Shown: piece after piece, positions 48,868 through 61,800 of the stretch
Numbering within the stretch: the stretch's first letter is position 1
Layout: the number at the start of each line of letters is the position of its first letter
Assembly (NCBI GenBank): GCA_019022495.1
Contig: JAFEKR010000007.1
Location: 1,302,001-1,366,000 of the forward strand
Direction of reading: 5' to 3'
Length of the DNA stretch: 64,000 bases
Source of the DNA: Epichloe hybrida
Taxonomy: Eukaryota; Ascomycota; Sordariomycetes; Hypocreales; Clavicipitaceae
Translations under genes and position numbers: made by a program
The notes under the pieces: generated by a model
Seen by the model: only the letters and a program-made list of their open reading frames with translations
What the model was told of the DNA's origin: nothing
Databases searched by the model: none

Positions 48868-50097
48868 CACAAACATGTAGTAGAATTATTGTTTGTTTCA
48901 TAGTTCTTGTCATTCTTCTGACTTGCGGGGGTGGTTTCGCTGCACTTTGTTCTCCTTGTATTGGTTCCTTTCTTTTACTTTGTTTATGCCCGTCTTACAT
49001 GGGGGGTATGCCTTTCCACGAAATCTGGCACAGTTATCTCAATTTCGCATACTATCCCTGCATAACACTCCGAATCACGGTTTCAGGTTACTTGCCACCT
49101 TCCATTTCGGCGATTTTGCATGGTATTGCTCGGCATGGTTCCTGTCGATGTGGTCGTTACGAGAGTTTGGTGTTGCGTATACAGATCCTTTCCGTGGGAC
49201 ATAGATGCATCTGTACAGTTTTTAGCGCGTGCGGATTCTACTTAAAAGATATCGTAGGGTTTTCTTTTTCGATGCGTTATCAATAATACATTACACTAGA
49301 GGGTTGAGTGTAATTTGTTATTTCGTTAGTAATACGAATCCCATTCGTCCATCATTCTCCGACCTTGTTTGGCATCGGTAACAATTGACCAATTTTGTGA
49401 GATGCACTGGCGGCTGTTCTGCCTATTGTGTCTCCTGGTGCTATCCAGTGTTCAACTTAATATCTGGCGTCTTGGCGAGCTCGATTCACTCGAACAACAT
49501 AAGGGGAATGGTATTTGATGTTATGTCGTGTCCGATTCGCACAGTACTTCTAAGTGATGTGTTGTTGCTCGGGATACGGATGTCTTGCGGGAACTCATCC
49601 CACCTGGTTGACCTTATGGAGCTTCATATAACCAACCTGAATGTTCGTTTGAACAAGTGAGCCAGATGCAACGTGAGTTTATTACAACACGTCAGTAAAC
49701 TTCGGGTTACACTGGTGATTTCGGCGGCGTTAGCTTTACGACCTGACATTTTCCCCTGGGTTGTTCGGTTGTCTATGTGACCAGTTCAAACAGACAACAA
49801 CGATAGGCATTCGGTTACAAAGCGGTTCTTCACCTGGCGAGTTCTGGGCATATTCACTGCCGACTTCACTAATTATCCAGTCACAGACACAGGACAAGCG
49901 AATTACAAAACGGTATACCTACCCCAGGGTACGTGGTATCCACAAGACATCTGACCTGTTGTGACCAAGCGAAGGACGACTTTATATTTGCCAAACAACA
50001 TTTTTTTATGATCGAAAATAGAAAATATTACTCGGGACTGCCGGGGCTACATGCAAAAATAGTGGCCAAGCCAACCCGAAGTCAGGTGGTATCCCCC
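48868..50097. other. Intergenic region
   Basis: About 1.2 kb between SYF1 and the CCA enzyme, with GT-rich pyrimidine-poor stretches (48950-49700) and no coherent frame. The enzyme's reading frame is open back to 49933, but without a better start. No repeat or RNA gene seen. Confidence 0.4.
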
Positions 50098-51837
50098 ATG
50101 CTCTCCGTCGTTAGTCGTCGCTTTAGCTTGTTGCTCGGCATGACCAAGAGAAAGTTTGGCACGTTCATCAAAGATAACTCGACACCTAATATGATACCTA
50201 CAATAGAACTGAACACCAGAGAAAAACAACTCAGACGTCTTCTTCTCGACGTATCGGATTTCATCAACGACTCCAAGCCCACGGAACGCCCCGTTGTCGT
50301 TCGCTGGGCCGGAGGCTGGGTCCGCGACAAAGTGCTTGGTATCGAAACTCATGACATAGATGTCGCTGTGAATGCGATGACCGGTGTCGACTTCGCGCAG
50401 CATATGTGCAGATACTGTGACACAGAAGAGGCAAAGAGGAAGCACTCAATCAAAGCAGACGACATTGGAAGCCTCCACAATGTTGCACGGAATCCAAACA
50501 AATCAAAACATCTAGAAACGGCCATGTTACGCATATTCGGGCTGGATCTAGATCTCGTGAACTTGAGGAAAGAGAAATATGCGGAAACAAGCCGCAATCC
50601 TCTCGTTGAATTCGGGACACCCGAGGAGGATGCACTACGACGAGATGCCACCATCAATGCGCTGTTCTACAATCTGCACACTGAAAAAATCGAGGACTTC
50701 ACCGGCGGCCTGGAAGACTTGGCCGGTAAGATCGTGAGAACGCCTTTAAACCCTCTAGAAACGTTCAAGGACGACCCTCTTCGCATCCTTCGAGTGGTTC
50801 GCTTCGCTAGTCGTCTGGAGTTCTGCATAGATGACGACACATGCAAAGTCATGGCACATGAGCAGGTCTTGGAGGCCCTCAAGGTTAAGATCAGCCGCGA
50901 GAGAGTCGGAAACGAACTGAGCAAGATGTTAAGAGGCAGTCATCCATGCTCTTCTCTGAAGCTTCTTGACAGCCTGCACCTCTACAACGCGATATTCACC
51001 GACCCTACGTCGAAATCCGAAGCATCTCCAAACATCTCCCGCTGGCAAGTCGCCTACAAATGTCTCGAAGATATGCTACAGAACGACAGCCCCGGCTCCC
51101 TTGGTCGGCTGCTGATTCGCTCAAAGGATGCTGCCTATGTGGCCTGGAATTTGGCCGCCCTTAGTCCATGGATGACAATGGACCCTTTGCCTAATGAGCT
51201 ACCAAAGGCGAACAATTTACCGCCAGTTTCTGTTGCCGCTCGAGAAGGTTTCAGGGCACCAAATAAGTTATTGGATGTAATAACAGCCAGCTACAAACAC
51301 AGGCATCATATCATGCAGCTCAAAACATCGACATCCGGGCCAGGGTCCGTGGCTATTGCCAGAGATGTACTCGGTATGGCAATCCGCAAATGGGAGAATC
51401 ATGGTGGCTCTTGGACATTGCAAGTCTTGAATTCCCTCCTCGTAGAAGCCATGGAAAAATTGGAAATTTGGCCACAAGTTGGTGATAAAGGTTCGCATGA
51501 TGAAGTTATCCCTTTGGTTTGTATCATACTGACGGGTATTACAGCACGAGATGAATTCGAGAATGGTTGGAAGCGATTTCTCGACAAAATTATGGAAATG
51601 AATGTTTACGATGCCCCTGCACTGAAGACATTACTAGACGGCCGTTCACTGGCACGCGCGCTGGGTATACCTCCAGGGAGATGGACAGGTAAAGCTCTAG
51701 ATGCCTGCCTGGAGTGGCAATTCCGGAACCCGGAAGAAGTCAATCCAAATGGAGCTATTGAGGAGATAAAGCTCCATCGCGAAGAGCTAGGAATCCCCAG
51801 GCCAAAGCAAACGAATGCACGACCCGTAGGTGAATAA
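50098..51837 (+). CDS. CCA1: CCA-adding tRNA nucleotidyltransferase
   Basis: Adds the 3' CCA end to tRNAs in cytosol, nucleus and mitochondria. Intronless, 579 aa from 50098. The nucleotidyltransferase head has VVRWAGGWVRDKVLG and the metal-binding DID of ETHDIDVAVN. FGTPEEDALRRDATINALFYN is the conserved flexible-loop and template region, and ETFKDDPLRILRVVRFASRL follows. The helical body and tail complete the class II fold. Two starts are plausible: 50098 (MLSVVSRRFSLLLG, Arg/Ser-rich, amphipathic, like a mitochondrial presequence) and 50140 (MTKRKFG, cytosolic or nuclear form). Yeast CCA1 also uses alternative starts for its different locations. Confidence 0.94.
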   Translation: MLSVVSRRFSLLLGMTKRKFGTFIKDNSTPNMIPTIELNTREKQLRRLLLDVSDFINDSKPTERPVVVRWAGGWVRDKVLGIETHDIDVAVNAMTGVDFAQHMCRYCDTEEAKRKHSIKADDIGSLHNVARNPNKSKHLETAMLRIFGLDLDLVNLRKEKYAETSRNPLVEFGTPEEDALRRDATINALFYNLHTEKIEDFTGGLEDLAGKIVRTPLNPLETFKDDPLRILRVVRFASRLEFCIDDDTCKVMAHEQVLEALKVKISRERVGNELSKMLRGSHPCSSLKLLDSLHLYNAIFTDPTSKSEASPNISRWQVAYKCLEDMLQNDSPGSLGRLLIRSKDAAYVAWNLAALSPWMTMDPLPNELPKANNLPPVSVAAREGFRAPNKLLDVITASYKHRHHIMQLKTSTSGPGSVAIARDVLGMAIRKWENHGGSWTLQVLNSLLVEAMEKLEIWPQVGDKGSHDEVIPLVCIILTGITARDEFENGWKRFLDKIMEMNVYDAPALKTLLDGRSLARALGIPPGRWTGKALDACLEWQFRNPEEVNPNGAIEEIKLHREELGIPRPKQTNARPVGE

Positions 51838-52640
51838 GTAAGAACTATATAGCATCCGATAGCCATGTTTCAGTAACGAAAACTGTGGCGGAATGGTTTA
51901 TATGTTTCCTGCGATACTGGGTCTGAAACTAAGCATCTCCTCTTCAATAAATAAATTAAACCATTTTGTGTGCTACCGGAACAACGCAAAACACAACCCA
52001 CCCTCGGTTCATGCGTCGGCGCTACATGTATGTAAAGGAATGAAGGGAGAGAAAGCTCACCTTTTGCAAAAAAAAAAAAAAAAAGAGAAGCCCCGCGAAG
52101 ACATGGGCACAATGATCTCTTAAAAATTATAAGGCGATGGTTTTTCTTAGTCGGATACTCTCTGCTATGTGCTTCGGGACGTATAAGTCCTCCCACACAA
52201 CATCTACATAGATATCTTGTCGCACGAGACAGTTTTGAGTATTGATTCCGCTCTGATGTCTCCGCCATGGCATGCTATGGAGCTGATAATTTGAAGAATA
52301 ATTTCATGCGTAGATCTCGCAGAACACCTTTGCCATTGTATTCGGAACGACCTGCCGCAGTCTGAAGGAAGGACTATACAGGATGGCAAAGTGCGGGCTG
52401 TGCAAACTCTCAAGAAATGATACTGTGTGTCTGATTGAACTTACAGTGGGTCTTGGGTAATTCCAAAATTATCTGGTACATTATCCGTCTCCACAGGTAC
52501 CTACACACAGATCCAATGATGGATCGATCCTTGATGATCTGGCTGGCTTCAATGCCGATTGTCATTTTGCTTCTTTCCCCAGTCCAGTAATTTTTTGCTC
52601 TGGTTTAACCTACACCGGAGCGTTACACCACAGAGAAGAC
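51838..52640. other. Intergenic region
   Basis: Contains the CCA enzyme 3' UTR, a 17-base A run near 52068-52084, and the promoter of the TTI2-like gene. No gene supported. Confidence 0.4.
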
Positions 52641-54545
52641 ATGACTGAGTTGAACTTCAGCGAAGAAAACAGAAACCGTCTAAAGGAGCTAGGATACGGA
52701 ACCGCTGCCAAGCCGACGGAACTTCCTAATATACCTCATGAAATAAGACATGAACAGGTATATGCCCAGCGACAAAGAGAACAGGTCGCTATGCACAGCG
52801 CAATGACACTGTTTAAAAATCGGCCAGATGAAATGGTATGCACTTGGATCGTTGAGAAAACCACCGCGCAATGTATTAATCATCATCGTGACCAAGACTC
52901 GCCACGATGTCGCACTGAAAGTATTCGCATGTGTATTCTTGAGCCTCACATTTTCAACTACCCCCATCACGTCTCAGGCAAATCCTGATGAAATTACGAA
53001 TGCGAAATCTTTGAAGGAATCTGCTGCTAGCGTGCATGATCATCACGATTCGGACGAATCGTCGGTGGCGCAGGAGGACCTTGTTCAAGCAGTGGTTTCA
53101 TTGACTCTCTGTAGTCCCAAATCCAGAGGTATGTCGAGAAGTAACTACACTCATATCGTCCCAGACTACTCACACAATGGATAAACTTTCCATAGATGAG
53201 CGTCTTGATGCCTTGATTACCGAAGCTGGTCTAGCTTCCCTTCTACTGCTGCACTACACAACCGAGTCAGTAAAACTTGCAACCTTTACTCTGGTTCATG
53301 TCGCAGCCTACACAGATCACCATAATAAATGGACGACAAAACCAGCTGCATTACTGGCGAATCGCATACTAGACTTTCAGATGTCCATGCGTGACCCTTT
53401 GAATTTCGTTACCGATATAGTTGCTAGCGACATTGTTCGGTCAACACTGGAACCGTCCTCTAGTCCCGACTCGTCAGAATCGTCTGCAGCCGATGTGTCA
53501 ACCTCTACTACTCCTTTAAAATGTACAGATGATAGGCAAAGGCTCATGACTGTTTTCGAATGGGCACTGAAAAAGGTTGAGGTAGGTGTGGTCGGAGAGA
53601 AAAAGAGAGTCACCTAGGTCACATTGTAGTCAATAATCAAGGGCACCACTAACACCCAGTTGTGTAATAGACAAAATATGTTGCTGGACACTGGCATCTC
53701 TTCGCCCCCCCTCTGATTGGTCTCGCAGAGAGTCGTGAAACGACAGTCAAGAAAAAGGCTCTTCAATTAATTGTCCATTTCTTAGAGAAATGCCCGTCCA
53801 CAATTATATTCAAGACTGGAATCGACCGCCTGCTGGAGAACAAAATATTTCCTACGTTGCATCTTCTTCCACCATTAACACCGGAGAACGATTCTGTGCC
53901 TTTAATCGATACAGCTTATCAAGTTTTGACGGACCTCGCTGTGAAAACTCCCGAGCTTCAGAGCCGTACGAGAAGGCGACTCCTCGATAAGCTTATTCGG
54001 GAAGGAGTTCTGGATAGCTATCAACGTGCATCAGACCATGTGGAAGTCACAACCATTCTGTTGCAGAACGCCGCAAAACTAGTATCATACCTGGGAATCT
54101 TTGCCGCCAAACATTTATTTGTGGGTATTTCCTGAACCAGATGACTGATGCTCACACTAATTGTTTGTCTACGCAAAAGGACTTGCTAAGGCTTATTGAG
54201 TCTGTTATGTGTGATGGTTCATTCTCAAAACACCCAGCAGTTTTAATGGCTGCAAACGAAGCGTTGGTTTTGGTCATTTTCAATTGCTGGCCTAGAGTGA
54301 GAGCAGCGCAGAGAGTGGAACAGGTATTGCGCATCTTGAGCGTCTGTTGGTTGAATTTTAGTGACGCCATGGCAGATGGCCCTCAACTTTCCACCTGTTC
54401 TGACGGAAGGGACACGAAGCGTTGTATTAATGACGTGGTCTCAGCGATGCGCTCAATGTCAAAAGACGATGACGAGAGGATAAATACGAGGCTGGAGATG
54501 ATTTGTGTTCAAGATGATCGACTCAGGGACTTGTTTATTGAATGA
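52641..54545 (+). CDS. Tti2-like subunit of the Tel2-Tti1-Tti2 chaperone complex
   Basis: TTT complex subunit that helps PIKK kinases (TOR, ATM/ATR) fold. Inferred exons: 52641-52835, 52978-53131, 53198-53585, about 53678-54122, and about 54180-54545. The most telling segment is HWHLFAPPLIGLAESRETTV, KKKALQLIVHFLEKCP, FPTLHLLPPLTPENDSVPLI, RRRLLDKLIREGVLDSY and LVLVIFNCWPRVRA, which matches the heat-repeat layout of Tti2. The N-terminal part (NFSEENRNRLKELGYG) is less familiar; it might belong to a separate small gene, though the splice phases allow one protein. The assignment is by memory of the family pattern. The gene ends 75 bp from the convergent FIG4 gene. Confidence 0.6.
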
Positions 54546-54620
54546 GACGATCTCGATAAACCCCCATTTGTCTGCAGCGGAAACCTTCCAAGCACTTTTC
54601 AAATCAATTATAACAGACTT

Positions 54621-57600
54621 TTAATCGAGTGGCTGTTGCTTAAAAAAAGATTTACCACGAAGCCATTTTCTGTAGGCTTTGTACCTCTTCTTCGTTGCAT
54701 CGTCGTCCGTCACAGTAAGTGGATTGTCGCCGATTTTTAGAAGTTCATGATACACATCAATTTCATCGTCCATTCCAGTGGATAGCAGACCATGATCCTT
54801 CCAGCTACCATCGATATAGTCTCGGTACTCTGAAGCATCAATGTCCGATGGCCTGTGGTCAGATATGACAAGAGGAAGGTTTTGAGGGTGACGAATGTAG
54901 CGATCGTAGTCATCTGCCTCTTGCCCATTAACTGACGGGTTGAGAGATTCATGCACGGCCTTGGTGAAAGTCCATTGGACAGCATTTGACTTCTCGAGAG
55001 CAGTTGGCTTGAACTTGTCACTTTCTTGCCGCTTGCCACCGAGCACGGGATGCAAGTTTGTCACATCATGTGATCGAGAGCTTTTCTCGGGAACAGGCTG
55101 AAGCCATCGCTGTAGAGAAATACCTTTGGTCGCGGTGCTACCAGAAGTAGCTGAACAGGCACCATCTTCATTCCGGTGACCTAGCGAAGACGTGTATTCA
55201 GCTTTAGCAGCCAAACCTGCTTTCCTCTTCCGTTTGTCCGAATCGGTTTCAAGATCTGTGCGGACTCGAAAGGGGCTCAAGTCATACCGGCCATCTTGTG
55301 TAGACTTCAAGGGAATGTATTTTATAGTTGAATTCATTTTGTATGCAAACATTTTTGGGAAAGATGACAGCGTCGCAGGCCGATAATATTCCAGCCAATA
55401 ATCATCAACTGCCTCAACGGAAAGTTTTTCTAAGGCATATTTCAGCCTCGAACGGTCAGGTATTGTCCTCGGACGTATATTGGATGGATTATACCAGTTG
55501 ATGTAATTGCTAGTGTTCGTAGTCGACCAATCTCTTGGATGAATGTGGTGTAGATAATAATCTGTGTTTAATTCCCACAATAGAGGCTGATCCTTTGAGA
55601 AAACGTAGTTACCCAGGAACAGATTATACGCTTCTTGGCGCTGGCTGTCAAGAAACGAGTTGTTATAGTATCGTTTAAAGCTCTCAATCATGTCTCGAGA
55701 ATGACTGGTCCATTGGTTTATCTTTCGATAAGTTTCCATGGTGTTGACAAGCTGTGAACCACCATACTGAACCGCTATGGTGTCACCGTGGTCATGCCAC
55801 ATATGCGTGAAGAGATTGACTGCATCTGTGTCGTAGTCAACAGATGGGTTATCAATGATACCCAATGCATGTAGCTGATAACCCAATGCCTTCTTTCCGA
55901 TGACGAACTGAGCAGCATTTGTTCTGTCGAGGCAGTCAATGCAGTTCGTCCGCCCAACACCATTTTGTGCCTGCATTGGGCTGGTTTTACCATCCCCATT
56001 TCGAAAGAAACCCGTTGTAGTGACAACTGATTCTGCAATTAGCTCTAGGTTACCAATTACATCACCACCACGGACTTTCGACGCGCGACTCATGTCCCAA
56101 GCTTTATGGATAATTTTTTTTCCAGAAGGAAGAAACTGATTCAAGTATTCAATGGCGTGAGTGTATTCAAGTAGTAATTTGGATTCTCTCGGTTGCCGCT
56201 CTTTGGATTTGATTAGATTCACAACGTAGATAGGGGCACCATACCGCTGAAACAAGTTGTTAAAATGTGATGCGGCCGCACCATAAAAAGGGTCAATGAG
56301 ATTGAGCTCGATGGGAGGCTTTGGAGTTACTCCTGTACTATCTTGAGTCCAATAAAGAGGAATACTCCCGCGATGTTGAACATAAGAGGTATATTGTGGG
56401 TTGCAGAATAGTCGTGGCCCAGGAGAGTGAAATGATGTAGTAAGAGACTCAGACACTATCTGCTCCGTCTCTACGTCGTTGGCAACGTAACCCTGATAAG
56501 AATGTTAGTTAGAGCACTAGCTATGTGACAGGTCTGAAACAGCTTGATTGACGGCTTTTTGTAAAATACATACCATGTCATTAGCACCGCGTTTCAGAAA
56601 CCGAGCCCCAGCAAAATGCCTGGATCGTCTGGCAATAACGGTGATATGCGCAGTCCGGCCATAAATAGAGAGTGCTTTGCGACCATGAGTAAAAGGAGAA
56701 TCTCGTGAAGGGTGGATATCAGGGAGATACTCACCAGCTTGATCAACATATCCGTGGATTATCGGACGACACCAATCATATGCTGCATGCAGACCTTTGA
56801 CAGCTGGCTCAAGAAGATATGAGTTCCAGATGAACATAGTGTTCAAATCATCGTCTGGTGAAGGTATGATCCCTTTGCCCAGAGTTTCTCTCTCTCTTAT
56901 TATGTTGTGCTGAAGTGTTCTTGTTATGTCGTAGGAGTAGCTATAATAAAACGATTTGGTCAAATCTAGGTTGTTCAATATACCCAAGAACCTCTGCTCA
57001 TCCGTGTTGCGTGAGCCAGATTTAGTTTTTCCGGGAACGAGTGGGATCAGCTCAGTTCCTTCGACCTGGTATATGTAATGACCACCGACCATGGCGACAG
57101 TGCTTTTTTTGGTTATTAATAGCATGTAGTACGGTCCTGTGAATTTAATAAACCCAATGATACCCCATGTTGTGCAACGGAGTTTGATTCCACCTGTCCC
57201 TCTATTTCCATCATCTATAGTATCCAGAAGCTGATTGATTTCCTTGAGGCTGTATGCAATCTTGTCGTCTGTCATATTGAGTTCCGCACCTTCAGCGGAC
57301 CGGTCGATTTTTAGAATACGGTATCGCTCCTCGCTCACGTCAACACCAACCACGTAGTATCTACTAGCGGTTTCATAAAGGCTGAACTTGTGCATCTTAT
57401 GGGTGAAGAAATTGGTCACATCTTCGACGCCAACCTCTCGCGCACCATCACCTGATGAGTGTCGCACAGAATTGACAACGGAATTGATAGAATCTGGACT
57501 TGCAGTTCCTAGAAAGGGCTGTGCCACGACAGCTTCGTCTTCGTTATCCACGTCTGTAAAAGTGGTGCCTCCCAGTGGTGTCTCGTCAGTACACGAGATG

Positions 57601-57731
57601 TCCGTTGCTTCATGATTTCGAAGTCGTGGAAAAGCTGGCGTTACTTGGTCGACATTGTCCGCTTCCTTCGGCTGTGTTGTGGCTTGTGGGTGGCTTGCTG
57701 AGGCGTCCTCTATAGTCGTCGCTTCAGTCAT
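54621..57731 (-). CDS. FIG4: SAC-domain phosphoinositide phosphatase Fig4
   Basis: PtdIns(3,5)P2 5-phosphatase on the vacuole and endosome membrane, acting with Vac14 and Fab1/PIKfyve. Two exons: 57731 to about 56571 and about 56492 to 54621, joined as RGANDM-GYVANDVETEQIV. The SAC domain has KFSLYETASRYYVVG, FYYSYSYDITRTLQHN and FIWNSYLLEP. The catalytic motif is RTNCIDCLDRTNAAQF, whose CX5R(T) signature is intact. VQYGGSQLV and SRDMIESFKRYYNNSFLDSQRQEAYNLFLGNY complete the core. The N-terminal 110 residues are acidic and disordered. The C-terminal extension, with YDRYIRHP and EYRDYIDGSW, is typical of fungal Fig4. The first ATG at 57731 is used. Confidence 0.94.
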
Positions 57732-58846
57732 GCCTAAGTTTAGATTAGATCATGGGCGCCTTGGAATTTAAATATGAAGATGCGTGATAATACAAAAATT
57801 CGGTGCGACGGAGAAAGCAAGATTCGTGGTTAGAGGCGAAACGGCAAGCTTTACCCCACATGCGCTCGCGTGTGCTCCTAGTCATTACCATGGAGTCTAG
57901 TTACCTAATTTCAATGACTAACAGTACAATATACAGCTATTGTAAATATTTTTAAAAAATTATATATGTATTCTTAAAAAGTTTTCGCTTATTTGATTTA
58001 TTAATAGTTATAGCTAAGCATTTGCAAAGGTAGCGCGTTATTACAGTTAAAAGTTATTACTACTTTCGCGAGAGGCCACGATAGCTTCGTTATCCTTCTT
58101 ACATATCAATCTGACTACACGTTGTGCATCGCACTTGTGCCCCTTCGCGGCCTGCCTATCGGCATCAAAATTTTATTAATTTATCTTATCTTTAAACATA
58201 ATAATAGCCATAGCAAAGCTAGGCATAAAAGCTCCATATCTGTCAGGCGTGATGAGCTCTCGAAGCTTGGCCAGAAGTGACCTAGATGACTAATATTGTC
58301 ATCCCTTGTCATCCATGTGATCCCTGATGCTATTATCGCGAACGCGCGTTTCCGGGCGCGCGTTTAAGGGCACACACTACTAAAGTAATATTTATTATAT
58401 TTTATAGCATTCTATAGCCCTTAACTCTATTTTGAGGGTAAGTTAATGTTAAGGCTCATGTCTAGGCTTGTAAACAGAGTCAAGGCTAAGATTAATAGTT
58501 ACTATTAGAAAGCTAATAACTAGGGGTAGTGGCTGGAATAATTTAATCTCTAATCTCTCCTATATAATAGAAGTAGTCTTTGCTATATACCCTGCCTTAT
58601 TACGCACACATAACTAGCTAGTAGCTAGGCCAATACATTTTGCTATCCTAGGACCTACTATGCTCTGTAATGTGGTCGCGCCTATGCCTCTGTCCTCTGT
58701 GCCTCTGTGCTCCTAACAAGTGTCGTATCCACAAGCATAGCTTTCTCGCTGTTACGATCGCTGGCTAAATTCGAAGAAATTTGGGGTTGCGGCCTGGTGC
58801 TGTCGCATTTACTGGCTTTTGGCAATTTCTATGCAAGCTCAAATGT
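57732..58846. other. AT/TA-rich gap with repeat-like DNA
   Basis: No gene supported over 1.1 kb. From 57900 to 58640 the sequence is full of TA-containing steps (tagcta, ctaataacta, tatataatag) and resembles the composition of the RAT1-U2B'' gap. A GC-rich palindromic patch (cgcgcgtttccgggcgcgcg, 58345-58364) stands out. I could not define terminal repeats. Probably a decayed transposon copy, possibly altered by C-to-T mutation. Confidence 0.4.
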
Positions 58847-61800
58847 CTAGTCTTTGCTTTTGTTCTCTCTACCACCAACAGCAACAATGGCGGTTAGGTC
58901 ACCAGTCTCGCCTGCCATTCCGTTACCGTCATTATCTGTCCGACTGCTTTCCGTCCTTGGCGAGTTCTCTGAGCTTTCTGAAGCTAGATCGTTTCGTAGA
59001 TCCGGCAGAAATCGGTCGACACGCTTCCACGTTTCATCCCAGAGCGGTTGTTTCGATGAATTTCTCGATGGTGGAACAAGATAACCACTGCTAATCATGA
59101 ACAGCACAACATTTTTGAGATTCTCCCGAACCGCATCCTCCTGATATACCTGTTAATAGGTTTACAATCGTTTGAACATTCACCGGAGGCTGACTCACCA
59201 AAGTATCGCCCTGGCCACTGTTCATAAGACGATCCATAATATCAATGAGCTTGACCCACAAATCAAGCATCCCATCCCATTCGGAAAGTAGTACCAAATA
59301 TTGCAAGAATACTTTGCAGAGCAACGACGCTGCCTGTATACGCATTTCCCCCATCCCTTCCCTGTCTACGGAGAAGACCTCTGGCTTCAAGAGCATATGA
59401 ATCAAAGGGAAAAGTACCCTGCTGAATATGGCTGTCCATTCTTGAGCATCTGCGTGGGTTAGCTCTGGTGATAGCAGTGATCTCTGCATGGCCGAGAAAG
59501 CAAGCTGTCGAATATCTCTAGAGGGACTGGTGCACTGAGTCGTCAAAACCTGGAAGATTGGGAGCCAGTAGGCCGACCAAGCTTGTGGAATCTTAGCTAC
59601 ATTTCGCCTTCTCACAGGTTTCTACATGAACGTACCTTCACTACTTTCTAACCGAGATTGCTGCATGAGTTGAGGAACACAGGCAGTGATGCCTTGCAGT
59701 GTGTTGATTGCTTTGCAACCTCTATTAATGACCGCATCGTCACTATTTCCGGTAAGTAAGAAAAGCAGGATAAATCTGAGGGCTTTCGTCAATTTGGTAG
59801 AGACTTACCATTTGGTCTTGACATGTCGGTCAGATCTGCGGTCATCTGACTCAGGACCTTGAGCCAGGGGTTCTACTTGGGCAGGGGCGGACGCAAAAAA
59901 GCCCAAAAGACATATTGTAGCTTCGTAATTGTCCGCGCTGATAGCCGGAGGAGATCCCGTGATACTGCTTTCTAAAATGCTAAAAACCGACGAAGCAGAA
60001 TCTCTGTTTCTGGCTAAAATACGAAGAATTGCCCAAAAATCGGGAGACTTCATCATCTCATTCCGTAGTGCGCCAGGCCGATCCGTGCAGATAACGAAAC
60101 CGCTTGAGATTATATCAGATGTTTGTTTAATGATGTGCTGTGGTAGGTTCGCGATGGTGTGGAGCAAAGAATGCACTTTGATGAAATCGAAATTCTGAGT
60201 CAGATATTAGCGTGGCAATGCTGGAAAGAACTATAGGCGGATCTTACGTAGCTACTCTTCAAGATTGACAGCGCGTGAAATGTTGCTCGAGACAGTGTAA
60301 TAGGATGCCACTTCGCAGGGTCACGAAGTAGTCCCAGCACGGTGCTAAAGACAGCTCTTCCCATACTCTGTATAAGTTCCTCGTTACGTAACACCAGGGT
60401 CGTACAGACTTCGAGAATATACGCTACTGTTGGATCATACGTCGGTTGATAGGAAGTTGTCGCTTGAACTGTAGCTGAAGCAGGAGAAATGGCATCTTGT
60501 TTAACAGTGATCACCGTGTTTTGGTCATCTTCGGGAATCTGATCGAGAAGAGCCTTAATCAGGCGTGTAGTTGCAAGTGTCGAGAGGTTCCTAAATCAAT
60601 CAGAAATTGTGATCTGTCCAATCATGCATTGCTAACTTACAGAATGTTTTGAAAAACGCCTTCCATATTGCATGACTTGATGCAATCAACAGTGCATAAA
60701 GTGCTCTCCAATTCCTCTTCAGATGGCTCGGGCGGGTCATCGGCGGCGTAGCTCGAAATATAAGATGTGAATGCACTGAAAAAGCTAGTTTCAGCGGTCC
60801 GGGTTGCCCGGTCAATAACTTGAGAAGGCATCTGCAGAGGAATTCCCGGTGTAGATGCTGAGGCACTGGTCGAGGATGCGAACGACGGTATGAGAGAGTT
60901 AACAAAAAGATTGACCCAGATTCTTGTGACCTTTTTTTTTTGGTCAATTAACCAGATTTTGACGGTGTGGAGATCTTCAAATTGCTTACCTGCTTCCAGC
61001 CTCGATCGATTAAAGCCTCGTTGCCAGTAATAACACGAAATAAAACAAGCATAGCTAATTGTGCCCGAAAATCTCGTCCCAATTTGACGGCAAGCTCGCT
61101 GACCATTACACTTCCATCGCCAACTTGGATCTCAGTGTTTAGAGACGTGCTAAAGGAACTGATCGTTGCCAAAGTGCTCATATAGCTGAGGCAATATATT
61201 ATTTGATCAAGAGCCTCCGTGTTTCCATACTTAGCCGAAATGCGCGCGCATTCATCGAACCCACTGACAATCCTAGCAAACACCGCATCATCTGTTGCAG
61301 ACATGAACACGTATGACAGGGTAGAGATGATAGGCTTCCAAGTCGCCGCAAACATATCCGCATCGTATATATTGGTATCACAGATCACGAGATCACCAGC
61401 AGCTTCGGTCTTCAAAAGCAATTCTCTCCATGCGTAGTCGAACGCATGTTTGTTTTCATGCTCATCAGGCAGTATGATTTCGTTAGACTTGATGGAGTCG
61501 AAAATTGCTCTCAGGAACTCGACCGAGAAATTCTGGCCGTCATTCTGGCCACGAAGATTCCTTGAAAAATCTTCAAATGACATTCTTTTTGTTGACTTGA
61601 GATTTGGGTTGTGTTGGTCGGTATTTAAGATAATTATGGCGTACGTCAGAATGAAAACCCCGTCTTTATTGGCGACATCGTTCGGTGTGTCGTCTGCACA
61701 ATACTTTTCCGAGAAACATTCGACTATTGAGGCAATTAGAGGCGCTTCACCCGGTAATCTGAAAGTTTCAAGTAGAACCCTCAGCGCTTCATCGACACGC

